NCBI RefSeq assembly: GCF_038237375.1
Contig: NZ_CP151273.1
Span: 1,612,001-1,676,000 of the forward strand
Direction: 5' to 3'
Origin: Alcaligenes sp. SDU_A2
GTDB taxonomy: Bacteria; Pseudomonadota; Gammaproteobacteria; Burkholderiales; Burkholderiaceae_B
Length of the DNA: 64,000 nucleotides
Shown here: in pieces, positions 8,237-16,148 of the stretch
Layout: every line of letters begins with the position of its first letter
Numbering within the stretch: position 1 is the first letter of the stretch
Notes under the pieces: generated by a model
Database searches by the model: none
Seen by the model: the letters and a program-made list of their open reading frames with translations, nothing else
What the model was told of the DNA's origin: nothing
Program-made: the position numbers and the translations under genes

Positions 8237-9036
8237 TCGTGCTGCTCGTGTATGGCCGCTTCACCCTGACGCCAATAGCTGCTGGCGCGCACCAGCGTCT
8301 TGTCGTGGCCGCGCTCCTGAACCCAGTATTGACGTATAGCCTTGGCCACGGCGGATTCGGCCGCAATCCACACATGACCACGCCCCGCCTGCACAGGCGC
8401 ATTGCGCACGGCGTCAAGCAGGCCCGCTTGCCCGGCGAAAGACGGCACCCAATTCACCGGCACATGGTCTGGTGCCTGTAGCGCTCCTAAAGTCTGCAAA
8501 TTGCGGGCCAACATAAACACCTGCACGGCGGCCTGCGCCGGCAGTTCTTGCAAACGACGCGCTATGGCGGGGATGGCGGTTTCATCGCCTATCAAGACAT
8601 GCCAATCAAATCCGGTCGAAACCAGAAAGGAGCCACGCGGACCGGCTACGCCCAATTTGTCGCCGGTACGGGCAGCCGACGCCCATTGGCAGGCCGGGCC
8701 TTCGCCATGCAACACAAAATCGATGTCCAGTTCCTGCTCTGCTTCGCGCCAGGCGCGAGGGGTGTAATCGCGCATGGCGGGCCTGGGCTGACCCGCTGGA
8801 AAGACCAGTCCGCGTTCCCCCAGTTGCGGCAAGCGCGGCACGCTTTGCCCGGCTTCGGGAAAAATCAATTTGACATGGTCATCGAAACCGGGCGAATAAA
8901 AGCCGGCCAGATCCGTCCCCCCGAGAGTGATGCGCACCAGATCCGGCCCCAACATCCGACGGGCCTTGACTGTCAGCAGGCGCAACTTCAAGGGGTGGGC
9001 AACTTTCTGTATTTCGTCAACAGACTGCATGTTCAA
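8233..9036 (-). CDS. Siderophore-interacting protein (ferric-siderophore reductase, ViuB/YqjH family)
   Basis: A 267-residue flavoprotein of the SIP family, which reduces ferric siderophores in the cytoplasm with NAD(P)H to free the iron. The N-terminal FAD-binding barrel has the diagnostic MRDYTPR, with LDIDFVLHGEGPACQWA after it. The C-terminal NAD(P)-binding part shows LIGDETAIPAIARRL and ends with VRASSYWRQGEAA, both typical. Its start overlaps the end of the PadR gene by 4 bases, so the two form an operon under the Fur-like site at 9645-9663. E. coli has the same pair (YqjI regulator, YqjH reductase). Confidence 0.9.
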   Translation of the reverse strand: MNMQSVDEIQKVAHPLKLRLLTVKARRMLGPDLVRITLGGTDLAGFYSPGFDDHVKLIFPEAGQSVPRLPQLGERGLVFPAGQPRPAMRDYTPRAWREAEQELDIDFVLHGEGPACQWASAARTGDKLGVAGPRGSFLVSTGFDWHVLIGDETAIPAIARRLQELPAQAAVQVFMLARNLQTLGALQAPDHVPVNWVPSFAGQAGLLDAVRNAPVQAGRGHVWIAAESAVAKAIRQYWVQERGHDKTLVRASSYWRQGEAAIHEQHD

Positions 9037-9605
9037 GACTCCTTGGGCAAATTTCGTATCTGTGCCAATGCTTGCTCCAGAATATCAACGACTTGGCGTT
9101 GTCGCTCCGGACCAGCAGTGGACTGTTCAAACAAAGCATGCCGAATGGCATGGCGAATATGGACAAACTCGGGCAACCAGCCAGTCTGCTCCTGCGCTGC
9201 GCGGATCTGATCAGTATTGCCGGATTCAGCCAGCATCTGACGCATCCACACCAGTTTGCGCGCTCTGTAGGCCAGAGATTGCAGCAAATACGCACAGGTA
9301 TCCTGTTGCCCCTGCAAGTAGACAAGGCCTTGATCGGTCAAGCTGTACAGCTTGCGGCGTCCTTGCGTTTGCACATGCACCCATCCTTGGGCCGTACAAA
9401 ACGACAAAGCCGGATAGACCGTCCCGGCACTAGGCACATAGGTATTACGGCTAAGTTGGGCAAAGCGCCGTATCAGTTGATAGCCATGCGATTGGCCTTC
9501 CTGCAGCATGGACATCAACATCAATTGCATGGCCTTGGCCGTATATTTCCGACCCTGGCCAAAGTCCAGCAACATACGCTCGACATCCAGGCTGTTTATG
9601 TCCAT
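9033..9605 (-). CDS. PadR-family transcriptional regulator (YqjI-like)
   Basis: A 190-residue regulator. The PadR winged helix is at residues 24-100 (AMQLMLMSMLQEGQSHGYQL, then SAGTVYPALSFCTAQGWV and KLYSLTDQGL), followed by a helical C-terminal dimerisation region. It lies directly upstream of and overlapping a siderophore-reductase gene, like the E. coli metal-sensing repressor YqjI beside yqjH. The histidine-rich N-terminal extension of E. coli YqjI is absent, so nickel sensing by that route is not indicated. Probably autoregulatory; a palindromic GATATATC lies at 9619-9626, just before its start. Confidence 0.85.
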   Translation of the reverse strand: MDINSLDVERMLLDFGQGRKYTAKAMQLMLMSMLQEGQSHGYQLIRRFAQLSRNTYVPSAGTVYPALSFCTAQGWVHVQTQGRRKLYSLTDQGLVYLQGQQDTCAYLLQSLAYRARKLVWMRQMLAESGNTDQIRAAQEQTGWLPEFVHIRHAIRHALFEQSTAGPERQRQVVDILEQALAQIRNLPKES

Positions 9606-9644
9606 GCCACTCTCTTAAGATATATCGCACGACACAACAGTATC

Positions 9645-9663
9645 GCAAATGAGAATCAAAATC
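9645..9663 (-). promoter_or_regulatory. Fur-box-like site upstream of the padR-SIP operon
   Basis: GCAAATGAGAATCAAAATC matches the 19-bp Fur consensus (GATAATGATAATCATTATC) at 14 positions. It sits about 40-58 bp ahead of the padR start in an AT-rich stretch, as expected of an iron-repressed promoter. Inference from pattern; no promoter was mapped. Confidence 0.65.
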
Positions 9664-9766
9664 AAATAAATCCTCTGATTTCAAAAGTCATTAAAAGACT
9701 TGCAAAAAAAAGAAAACTGAGTCTATAATTTAATTCTTGAGTCGCGATGCAAATCAAACACTCAAC

Positions 9767-9851
9767 GCCCAGGTGGCGGAATTGGTAGACGCGCATGGTT
9801 CAGGTCCATGTGCCGCAAGGTGTGGAGGTTCGAGTCCTCTCCTGGGCACCA
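9767..9851 (+). tRNA. tRNA-Leu (anticodon CAG), copy 2, inverted relative to copy 1
   Basis: 85 bases with encoded CCA, identical to the copies at 7421-7505 and 18692-18776 (acceptor GCCCAGG/CCTGGGC, anticodon loop TTCAGGT). With its downstream flank it forms the right arm of the inverted repeat enclosing 7506-9766. Confidence 0.97.
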
Positions 9852-10009
9852 AATTCCTCAAAATGCCGATCATCGTAAGATGGTCGGCATTTTGCTTTAT
9901 GGGCCCAGGAAGCAAGGTGCTTGAGCACCTTGCGCGAGGACGAGAAAGGCCGGGCATGCAGGCCCGGCTGGGGTCGCGCTAGTGTGACCGAGTCCTCTCC
10001 TGGGCACCA
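9852..10009 (+). repeat. 158-bp unit ending in a tRNA-Leu 3-prime fragment (inverted copy of the 7.3-kb repeat)
   Basis: Downstream of tRNA-Leu copy 2 the flank contains the terminator, the GCAAGGTGCT/AGCACCTTGC stem and GCATGCAGGCCC. It ends at 10009 with the same last 21 bases of tRNA-Leu (9989-10009), exactly 158 bp after the complete tRNA ends. The stretch 9767-10009 matches the reverse complement of 7263-7505 with essentially one substitution (in the terminator loop). Confidence 0.85.
9861..9894 (+). terminator. Intrinsic terminator of tRNA-Leu copy 2
   Basis: Fifteen-base arms AAAATGCCGA... / ...TCGGCATTTT around a 4-base loop, ending in TTTT, starting 10 bases after the tRNA. It is the same hairpin as the one following copy 1. 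Confidence 0.8.
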
Positions 10010-10017
10010 AATTCCTC

Positions 10018-10051
10018 AAAAGCCCGGTTGTCGAAAGACAGCCGGGCTTTT
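10018..10051. terminator. Bidirectional terminator between the tRNA fragment and the LysR gene
   Basis: Stem AAAAGCCCGG... / ...CCGGGCTTTT, 15-base arms with one mismatch, loop GAAA. It is the same hairpin as the one downstream of tRNA-Leu copy 3 (18650-18683), not the one after copies 1 and 2, which suggests the 21-base tRNA fragment here was once part of a locus like copy 3. Confidence 0.75.
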
Positions 10052-10054
10052 GTT

Positions 10055-10969
10055 TTATGCATGGCCAGCATTCTGAAACAACGCAATAATGTGCTGGTAC
10101 AGCCATAGTGCTCCGGCATCCAGGGCGCGGTTACTGGGATAGTGCAAGCCTATCGCCACTTGAGGGGTGCGAAAGGGCAGGACCCGGTGTACCAGTTCGC
10201 CGCTCTGGCACAAGGCATACGCAATGGATTGTGGAGCGACCAGCAAGAGATCATCGTGTTCCAGCAAGGGTTTGAGCGATTGATAGCCATCCACCTCAAG
10301 GACATAGTTCAGGCTTTTGCCTTGTGAGTGCATAAGGCTGGCGATGCTGTAGTACGGAAATTCGTCGGTGTCGATTTTGATATGTCGAGCATGCACGAAA
10401 AAAGCCATATCCAGTATCGGGTTGGATGGCATGGTGGTTTCCCGGCCCACGCATACAAAAGCCTCGTCGTAAAGATGCTTTGAATTGTAGAGATCCGGAC
10501 CATGAATTTCCGGGCAGATGGCTGCGTCAATTTCAGACTTGTATAGCCTGCTTTCAACGGTCGACTTATCAACATTCACCACGTCCAGGCGAAGCCCCGG
10601 TGCGCTTTGGCGCAACGACATATAAAGGCGGGGTAGGGCGCTGTGGCGCATCGCGGGACTGAATGCGACCCGGAATTTACGGTCGCTGCTGCGCGCATCA
10701 AAGTCATATGCCATGCGCAATGCCGCCTGCAAAGCCTGGATTGCCTGATCGACCGGTTGAAAAAGAGCCTCGGCCATGCGAGTGGGCTGCATGCCGCCTT
10801 GCGTGCGGGTAAACAGCGGATCGGCAAAATACCCACGCAGGCGCGCCAAGGCATGGCTTAGGGCCGGCTGGCTAAGATGCATGCGTATTGCCGCCCTAGA
10901 GAGATTGCGTTCCTGATAAATAACAACAAAGACACGCAATAGATTCAAGTCGATTCGGGACAGATCCAT
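10055..10969 (-). CDS. LysR-family regulator of the Rieske dioxygenase genes (NahR/NodD-like)
   Basis: A 304-residue LysR regulator with start MDLSRIDLNLLRVFVVIYQE and helix-turn-helix NLSRAAIRMHLSQPALSHAL. This N-terminal style is that of the NahR/LinR/NodD branch that controls aromatic catabolism. The ATG at 10969 follows GGGGGAA and is preferred over one nine codons upstream. The gene is divergent from the dioxygenase genes across a very AT-rich 100-bp interval, so it probably activates them in response to the aromatic substrate or a product of it. Confidence 0.85.
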   Translation of the reverse strand: MDLSRIDLNLLRVFVVIYQERNLSRAAIRMHLSQPALSHALARLRGYFADPLFTRTQGGMQPTRMAEALFQPVDQAIQALQAALRMAYDFDARSSDRKFRVAFSPAMRHSALPRLYMSLRQSAPGLRLDVVNVDKSTVESRLYKSEIDAAICPEIHGPDLYNSKHLYDEAFVCVGRETTMPSNPILDMAFFVHARHIKIDTDEFPYYSIASLMHSQGKSLNYVLEVDGYQSLKPLLEHDDLLLVAPQSIAYALCQSGELVHRVLPFRTPQVAIGLHYPSNRALDAGALWLYQHIIALFQNAGHA

Positions 10970-11090
10970 ATTATTCCCCCGGCGAATAATAGTCATGAAA
11001 ATTAAGAACTTGACCCTATTCAGGGCTATTTATATATTTTATATAACTATAAATATTTTATATTTAAACTAAATGGTGGCGTGTGTTGAA

Positions 11091-12077
11091 ATGAATAAAG
11101 CTGCTCAAGCAATCCGTAAAAATCAGACGCTGAATTTGCGCGTGCTGGAGCGGCGGCGCGAAGCGGTGGATGTGTGGCTGTATCGGCTCGAAAGACCGGG
11201 CCAGACTTTGCCGGCATGGAAGGCAGGCGCCCATATCGACATCACAACGCCCTGCGGACTGAAACGACAATACTCATTATGTGGCGATCCTGCGCAAAAC
11301 AGGTTTTGGGACATTGCCGTCAGACTTGCACCCGATTCCCGTGGTGGATCACGTTCCATCCATGAAAGTATTGTGCCGGGAACCATGCTCTCTGCCAGTC
11401 TCCCACGCCATAGCTTTGGCGTGCAAGAAGGCACCGGTGGCGGTTTGCTGCTGGCGGCCGGGATAGGCCTGACCCCTTTGTTCAGTATGGCCTGGCACCT
11501 GCATCATGAGCAACGCCCTTTTGTTTTGCATTACTTTGCAAGCAGTCGCCAACGGGCACCTTTAGTCAATGCGCTGCAAGACGCTCCGTTTCATGGCCGC
11601 GTGCATGTGCATATAGGGCTGCCGCGCTCACAGATTGACGATGTGATCGGCCAGGCCATGGAGCAGGAACCAAACCGCACAATTTATACCTGCGGCCCGC
11701 TTGGTTTTATGGAGCAGATCGAGCGCCTTCGGCAGGAACACGGGGGGGATGCGCCCCTGTTCAAGGAGCAATTTGTTCCTGCCGTGGAATCGACAAGCGA
11801 GGGGGACCAGGCCTTCACTGTTCGCTTGGGCCGTAGAGCATCCCAAGAGATCCCTGTCCAGGCTCATCAGAGCATTCTTGAGGCATTGGAATTACACAAT
11901 ATCGTTGTCGACAGCTCCTGTCGCCAAGGTACTTGTGGGTCATGCATACAGACCGTTCTTGACGGCCAGGTCATTCACAGGGATTCGTGCTTGTCGGCAT
12001 CGGAACAGGGCCAGGAGCATCTTATTTGCCTGTGCGTATCGCGATCGGCCGGCCCGATTCTTACTCTTGATTTATAG
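11091..12077 (+). CDS. Dioxygenase reductase, phthalate-dioxygenase-reductase type with C-terminal 2Fe-2S ferredoxin
   Basis: A 328-residue electron-transfer protein passing electrons from NAD(P)H to the Rieske oxygenase. Order: flavin-binding barrel with KRQYSLCGDPA, NAD-binding part with LLAAGIGLTPLFSMA and YTCGPLGFM, then a plant-type ferredoxin with CRQGTCGSC and a later cysteine. This is the FMN/NAD/2Fe-2S order of PDR and VanB. An in-frame ATG 18 bases earlier (11073) is also possible; neither has a strong Shine-Dalgarno site. It is first in the operon with the alpha and beta genes. Confidence 0.88.
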   Translation: MNKAAQAIRKNQTLNLRVLERRREAVDVWLYRLERPGQTLPAWKAGAHIDITTPCGLKRQYSLCGDPAQNRFWDIAVRLAPDSRGGSRSIHESIVPGTMLSASLPRHSFGVQEGTGGGLLLAAGIGLTPLFSMAWHLHHEQRPFVLHYFASSRQRAPLVNALQDAPFHGRVHVHIGLPRSQIDDVIGQAMEQEPNRTIYTCGPLGFMEQIERLRQEHGGDAPLFKEQFVPAVESTSEGDQAFTVRLGRRASQEIPVQAHQSILEALELHNIVVDSSCRQGTCGSCIQTVLDGQVIHRDSCLSASEQGQEHLICLCVSRSAGPILTLDL

Positions 12078-12124
12078 CGCTTGCATTTTTTGACCGCCGG
12101 ATGCCTTGCCGGCAAGGAGATCGT

Positions 12125-13408
12125 ATGCCAGAAGCCATTGCCCGCCTGTTTAATGGGGCCAATATCGATAAGCGGGTCTACACCGACCCCTTGCTTTTCG
12201 AGCAGGAACAAGAACGCATTTTTGCCAAAGCCTGGCACTACGTCGGCCATGTTTCACAACTGGGCGAGGCAGGCCGATATGTAAACGTAGAGGTGCAGGG
12301 GCAGCCTATCCTGGTCATGCGCGGCGGTGATGGAACGATACGGGCTTTTTTCAATCGTTGTCCGCACCGGGGGGCGTTGTTGACCCGTCACCCCTGTGGC
12401 CAGGCCGAGCAATTGGTGTGCTCGTACCATGCCTGGTCTTTTGATACCTGCGGCCAACTGCGCGGCTTGCCCATGAGTGCGGGCTACGAGGGTACGCCTG
12501 TTCAAGTCGGCGATGCGCGCTGGGGGCTGGCAGGTGTGCCCCGCCTGGACGAGTATGCCGGGTTTCTGTTTGTCAATCTGGATGCGCAAGCGCCCGCGCT
12601 GCTCGATTGGCTGGGGCCTAATGCCGGCAATCTTATGAATATGCAGGAACGCTCTCCTAGCGGACTCATCGAGCCTTTTGGGGGGGTGTTTCGCATGACC
12701 CAGCGCAATAACTGGAAGGTCTATCTGGAAAACCTCCATGATGGCGCGCACGCCTTGCCCACGCATCAGTCCTCCATTTTGTCGGCGCGGCAGACCAGTG
12801 CCAGCACACAGGACCCGTGGAGCCAGCTGCAGGCTGACATTGTCAGCGCGAACGGACAGCCCCCACGGAAAATGGCGGCGCTGTCTGTCAACTGTTTCGA
12901 GCGGGGCCATAGTGAAATGTTTGGTTTTCGGGAAAGTCGCCCGGATACCCCCGAACAACGAGAATACGAAGCGGCGCTGCGAGACTTTCACGGAGCCGAG
13001 AAGGCGCAGGATATTTTGCGCACAGATCGACATATCGCCTTGTTCTATCCCAATTTGTCGATTACGCCCAATTGGATGCAACTGCGGGTCATCGTGCCGC
13101 TCAGTGTGGAGCGAACGCGTGTGGATATCTACAGTTTCAGACTGATCGGCGCTTCGGACGCCATCAACCGGCGCACGATTGCTTTTGCCAATGCGGTCAA
13201 CTCGCCTACCTCCCTGATTCGCGCCGATGACCTGGAGAACTTCGAGCGCATCGAGGCCGGGCTCAAGGCTCAGGCACCGCAATATGTCAGCGCCCACCGT
13301 GAATACAGCAAAGAAACCCAACCGCTCGGGGCCTCGCATGCCATGAGCGAGCGCTATGTACGCAATCAATTCCATGCGTGGCGCACCTATATGGAGCATG
13401 TTCAATGA
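12125..13408 (+). CDS. Aromatic ring-hydroxylating dioxygenase, Rieske alpha subunit
   Basis: A 427-residue catalytic subunit. The Rieske 2Fe-2S motif is C79-x-H81-(17)-C99-x2-H102 (RCPHRG and CSYHAW). The mononuclear iron site shows D-x2-H-x4-H in ENLHDGAHALPTH (D206, H209, H214). AAGGAG lies six bases before the ATG at 12125, so the upstream in-frame ATG at 12101 is unlikely. Together with the beta subunit and the reductase it makes a multicomponent dioxygenase that would dihydroxylate or oxidatively decarboxylate an aromatic acid. Substrate cannot be read from the sequence; benzoate/anthranilate/salicylate-type acids are typical for PDR-type reductases. Confidence 0.9.
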   Translation: MPEAIARLFNGANIDKRVYTDPLLFEQEQERIFAKAWHYVGHVSQLGEAGRYVNVEVQGQPILVMRGGDGTIRAFFNRCPHRGALLTRHPCGQAEQLVCSYHAWSFDTCGQLRGLPMSAGYEGTPVQVGDARWGLAGVPRLDEYAGFLFVNLDAQAPALLDWLGPNAGNLMNMQERSPSGLIEPFGGVFRMTQRNNWKVYLENLHDGAHALPTHQSSILSARQTSASTQDPWSQLQADIVSANGQPPRKMAALSVNCFERGHSEMFGFRESRPDTPEQREYEAALRDFHGAEKAQDILRTDRHIALFYPNLSITPNWMQLRVIVPLSVERTRVDIYSFRLIGASDAINRRTIAFANAVNSPTSLIRADDLENFERIEAGLKAQAPQYVSAHREYSKETQPLGASHAMSERYVRNQFHAWRTYMEHVQ

Positions 13409-13881
13409 GCACGGTGACAAGAGATCAGGTGCTGGATTTTATTTATCAGGAAAACCAGTTACTGGACGAACAACGCTACGAGCAGTGGCTGGCCTTGTTT
13501 GACGCCCAGGGCATGTACTGGATTCCGGCTCAAGCCGATCAGACCGATCCGTTGCAGCATATTTCTCTGTGCTATGAGAGCGTGGACATGTTGGCCATGC
13601 GCGTGGCGCGCTTGCGGCACCCGCAGGCACATGGCCTTGCCCAGGATATCCGCACGTCCCGGCTGACAGGCAATGTCTCGTTCAGAACACGGGATGATGC
13701 CGGTCTGCACGTGCGCGGACACCTGATCGTGCACGAGTGGCAAGGCCAGCGTTTGCGCCACTTTGCCGGGCAGGTGGACTATCGGCTGGATGTGCAGGGG
13801 ACGACCTGGTCCATACATGAAAAAAAAATCAGTCTGGTCAATGTAGAAGCAGCTTTTGAATCCATTCAGATTCTGTTGTGA
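13405..13881 (+). CDS. Aromatic ring-hydroxylating dioxygenase, beta subunit
   Basis: A 158-residue small subunit. It has the cone-shaped NTF2-like fold pattern of the family: VLDFIYQENQLLDEQRYEQW, then WLALFDAQGMYWIPA, and a basic strand late on (HEKKISLVN). It overlaps the alpha stop by 4 bases (ATGA), showing co-translation. Beta subunits are mainly structural and form an alpha3-beta3 complex. Confidence 0.88.
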   Translation: MSTVTRDQVLDFIYQENQLLDEQRYEQWLALFDAQGMYWIPAQADQTDPLQHISLCYESVDMLAMRVARLRHPQAHGLAQDIRTSRLTGNVSFRTRDDAGLHVRGHLIVHEWQGQRLRHFAGQVDYRLDVQGTTWSIHEKKISLVNVEAAFESIQILL

Positions 13882-13933
13882 GCAAGCAGTTGGAACCTCG
13901 GAGCGGATCACTTTCCATCAAGGATGCCTGACT

Positions 13934-14899
13934 ATGCATACACGTTCATTACGTACCTTCGTCCTGTCCTGTAGTGCTTTATTTTGCGCTGGTGTACAGG
14001 CTGCTTCCTTCCCCGAGCAGCCGGTGACGATTACTGTTCCATACCCGCCTGGCTCGGCAGCCGATACTACGGCTCGCCTGGTTGCCCAAGGCATGTCCAA
14101 GGAGTTGAACACACCCGTCGTGGTGGAAAACCGCAGTGGCGCAAGCGGAGCCATCGGCACGGCGGCAGGCGCGCGGGCCAAGGCGGACGGCTATCATCTG
14201 ACCCTGGTGGCCTCGCCCGCCGTCATGACCATGTTGCAAATGAAGCAGCCCGGCTTTGACCTGGAGCACGATTTTGCGCCTGTGGGACTGATTAATGAGT
14301 TCTTCAATGCGCTGGTGGTCAATCACAAGCTGGGCATCAAGACGTTTGCGCAATTGCAGGATTGGATTCATGCGCATCCGGGCCGCTTCAATTTTGCCAC
14401 CGCTGGCAATGCCACGCCCTCGGACTACGCGGGCCGCCAGTTGGCCAGAAAGCATGGCCTGGATATGACGTTCATTCCCTATCAGGGTTCGACGCCTGCT
14501 CTGATGTCCGTTGTGTCGGGGGAGTCCGACGGTGCCGTGATGGTGGCCGGCCCTGCGATCGCCCATATCAAGTCGGGTCAGCTCACTGCCTTGAGCATCA
14601 TGGCCGACCAGGCCTTGAAAGCGTTGCCGGGCGTGCCAGATACCAATGCCAGTGGCGTGCACATCACCACCAGTGGATGGACTGGGCTGGTCGCCCCGAA
14701 AGAGACCCCCATCGATCGCATCCGGGTATTGAACCAAGCGTTGAACCAGACACTGGTTGGCAATAAGCAGTTGCAGGAAACCATGGATACCTATGGTGGC
14801 GTGCTGTTGCCTGGTTCGCCGGAGAAGCTGCAACAGCGAGTCCATGACGAGATCGAGCAACTGCGCAGTGACATGCAAACGCTGTACAAACCTTCCTGA
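13934..14899 (+). CDS. TctC/Bug-family periplasmic binding protein
   Basis: A 321-residue exported receptor with signal peptide (VLSCSALFCAGVQA, cut before ASFPEQ). Family marks: VTITVPYPPGSAADTTARLVA, VVVENRSGASGAIGTAAGARAKADGY, FIPYQGSTPALMSVVSGESD. Bug proteins bind small carboxylates such as aromatic acids, amino-acid derivatives or TCA intermediates. It follows the dioxygenase beta gene by 52 bases, so it probably delivers the same substrate. No tripartite membrane partner is adjacent, as is usual for orphan Bug proteins in this group. Confidence 0.88.
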   Translation: MHTRSLRTFVLSCSALFCAGVQAASFPEQPVTITVPYPPGSAADTTARLVAQGMSKELNTPVVVENRSGASGAIGTAAGARAKADGYHLTLVASPAVMTMLQMKQPGFDLEHDFAPVGLINEFFNALVVNHKLGIKTFAQLQDWIHAHPGRFNFATAGNATPSDYAGRQLARKHGLDMTFIPYQGSTPALMSVVSGESDGAVMVAGPAIAHIKSGQLTALSIMADQALKALPGVPDTNASGVHITTSGWTGLVAPKETPIDRIRVLNQALNQTLVGNKQLQETMDTYGGVLLPGSPEKLQQRVHDEIEQLRSDMQTLYKPS

Positions 14900-14945
14900 A
14901 TGCGCGGTCTCTGTCATGGCAAGACAGTGAGGTTCTGGGTGTGTC

Positions 14946-14983
14946 GTCCTCGCGCCAGCGGTTTGCGCAGCTGGTGCGAGGAC
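14946..14983. terminator. Hairpin between convergent TctC and ornithine cyclodeaminase genes
   Basis: A 14-base stem with one mismatch (GTCCTCGCGCCAGC / GCTGGTGCGAGGAC) and a 10-base loop, in the gap between two convergent genes. There is no T-run, so it may only partly terminate. Confidence 0.5.
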
Positions 14984-15004
14984 GAGCGGGGCTGGTCTGG
15001 GCCT

Positions 15005-16051
15005 TTAGGTTTTGTGACTTATGTCTGCGGTTTGCCTGCGTAGAAGCCGAAAGAGGTTCTTGGGGTCGTCGTTCATGTCTGGAACCAGCTTGATGGTGGT
15101 CCCGATATGACGTTGCAGCGTTTGTTCGTGAACGTAGCGCAACAGGGAGTAGTCTTCCAGTGCGAACCCTACCGAATCAAAAATCGTGATTTCCTGGTTG
15201 TTCAATCGGCCCGGCGCGGTCTTGGCCAAGACTTGCCACAGAGCCTGAACGGCGAAGTCGGCGGGCATTTGTTGTAGTTCGCCTTCGATGCGTGTTTGGG
15301 GCTCGTACTCGACAAACACGCGTCCTGCGCGCAGGACGTCGGCGTGCAGTTCTGTTTTACCCGGACAGTCGCCGCCGACGGCATTAATATGCATGCCCGG
15401 AGCAAGCATGTCCGGCGTCAGGATGGCGCTGCGGATTTTGCGGGCGGTCAGCGTAGTGACGATATCGGCACCCTGTACGGCCTGGGCGATGGAGTCTGCG
15501 GGTCGAATGAGCAGATCTGTGCAGTCGGCCAAATTGTGGATCAGGCGGGCCGTGGCTGCCGGGTCGATGTCATAAGCCATGATTTCCCGGATGCCCAGAT
15601 GCTGATGGAAAGCCAGCGCCTGGAATTCGCTTTGCGCGCCGTTGCCGATCAGTGCCATACGGCGCGAGTCTGGGCGGGCCAGGGCGCGGGCGGCCACCAA
15701 AGAAGTGGCGGCGGTTCGCAAGGCGGTGGCCAACGTCAGCTCGGACAGTAGCACCGGGTAGCCGGTGTCTACGTCGGCCAGTACACCGAAGGCCATGACG
15801 GTCGGTAGCTTGTGCGCACTATTTCCTGGATGGCCGTTCACGTACTTGAAGGCGTAGCGGCGGGAGTCCGAGATCGGCATCAGTTCAATCACGCCGGTAT
15901 CGGAGTGGCGGGCTACGCGGGCTGATTTATCGAAGTCCGGCCAACGCACGAAGTCCTGGGTGATGGCCTGTGCCAGCTCGGCGATAAAGGTGCGTACACC
16001 GATCTGGCTGATCAGGTGGGACATGGCAGGAATATCAATAAAACGCGTCAT
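15005..16051 (-). CDS. Ornithine cyclodeaminase family protein
   Basis: A 348-residue NAD-dependent enzyme of the OCD/mu-crystallin family. OCD converts L-ornithine to L-proline and ammonia. Seen: substrate-side YAFKYVNGHPGNSAHKLPTV, the dinucleotide motif MALIGNGAQSEFQALAF, and ADIVTTLTA followed by HINAVGGDCPGKTEL, which retains the catalytic aspartate region. ATG at 16051 follows AAGGAGG. It lies downstream of arginase on the same strand (97 bases), so together they make arginine, ornithine, then proline, a route known from Agrobacterium and Brucella. Confidence 0.85.
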   Translation of the reverse strand: MTRFIDIPAMSHLISQIGVRTFIAELAQAITQDFVRWPDFDKSARVARHSDTGVIELMPISDSRRYAFKYVNGHPGNSAHKLPTVMAFGVLADVDTGYPVLLSELTLATALRTAATSLVAARALARPDSRRMALIGNGAQSEFQALAFHQHLGIREIMAYDIDPAATARLIHNLADCTDLLIRPADSIAQAVQGADIVTTLTARKIRSAILTPDMLAPGMHINAVGGDCPGKTELHADVLRAGRVFVEYEPQTRIEGELQQMPADFAVQALWQVLAKTAPGRLNNQEITIFDSVGFALEDYSLLRYVHEQTLQRHIGTTIKLVPDMNDDPKNLFRLLRRQTADISHKT

Positions 16052-16148
16052 GGTCTGAGCCTCCTTGAATGGCCCCCTGTTCGGTAGAGCAAGGGGCAAG
16101 CTAACCTTTATCCGGGCATAGTGGCCGCGTCTACGTTGTGTCGGGTGC

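Noticed and set aside
12254-13420. A 388-codon minus-strand frame
   Set aside because: Antisense to the Rieske alpha gene, which has all catalytic motifs; the shadow has none.
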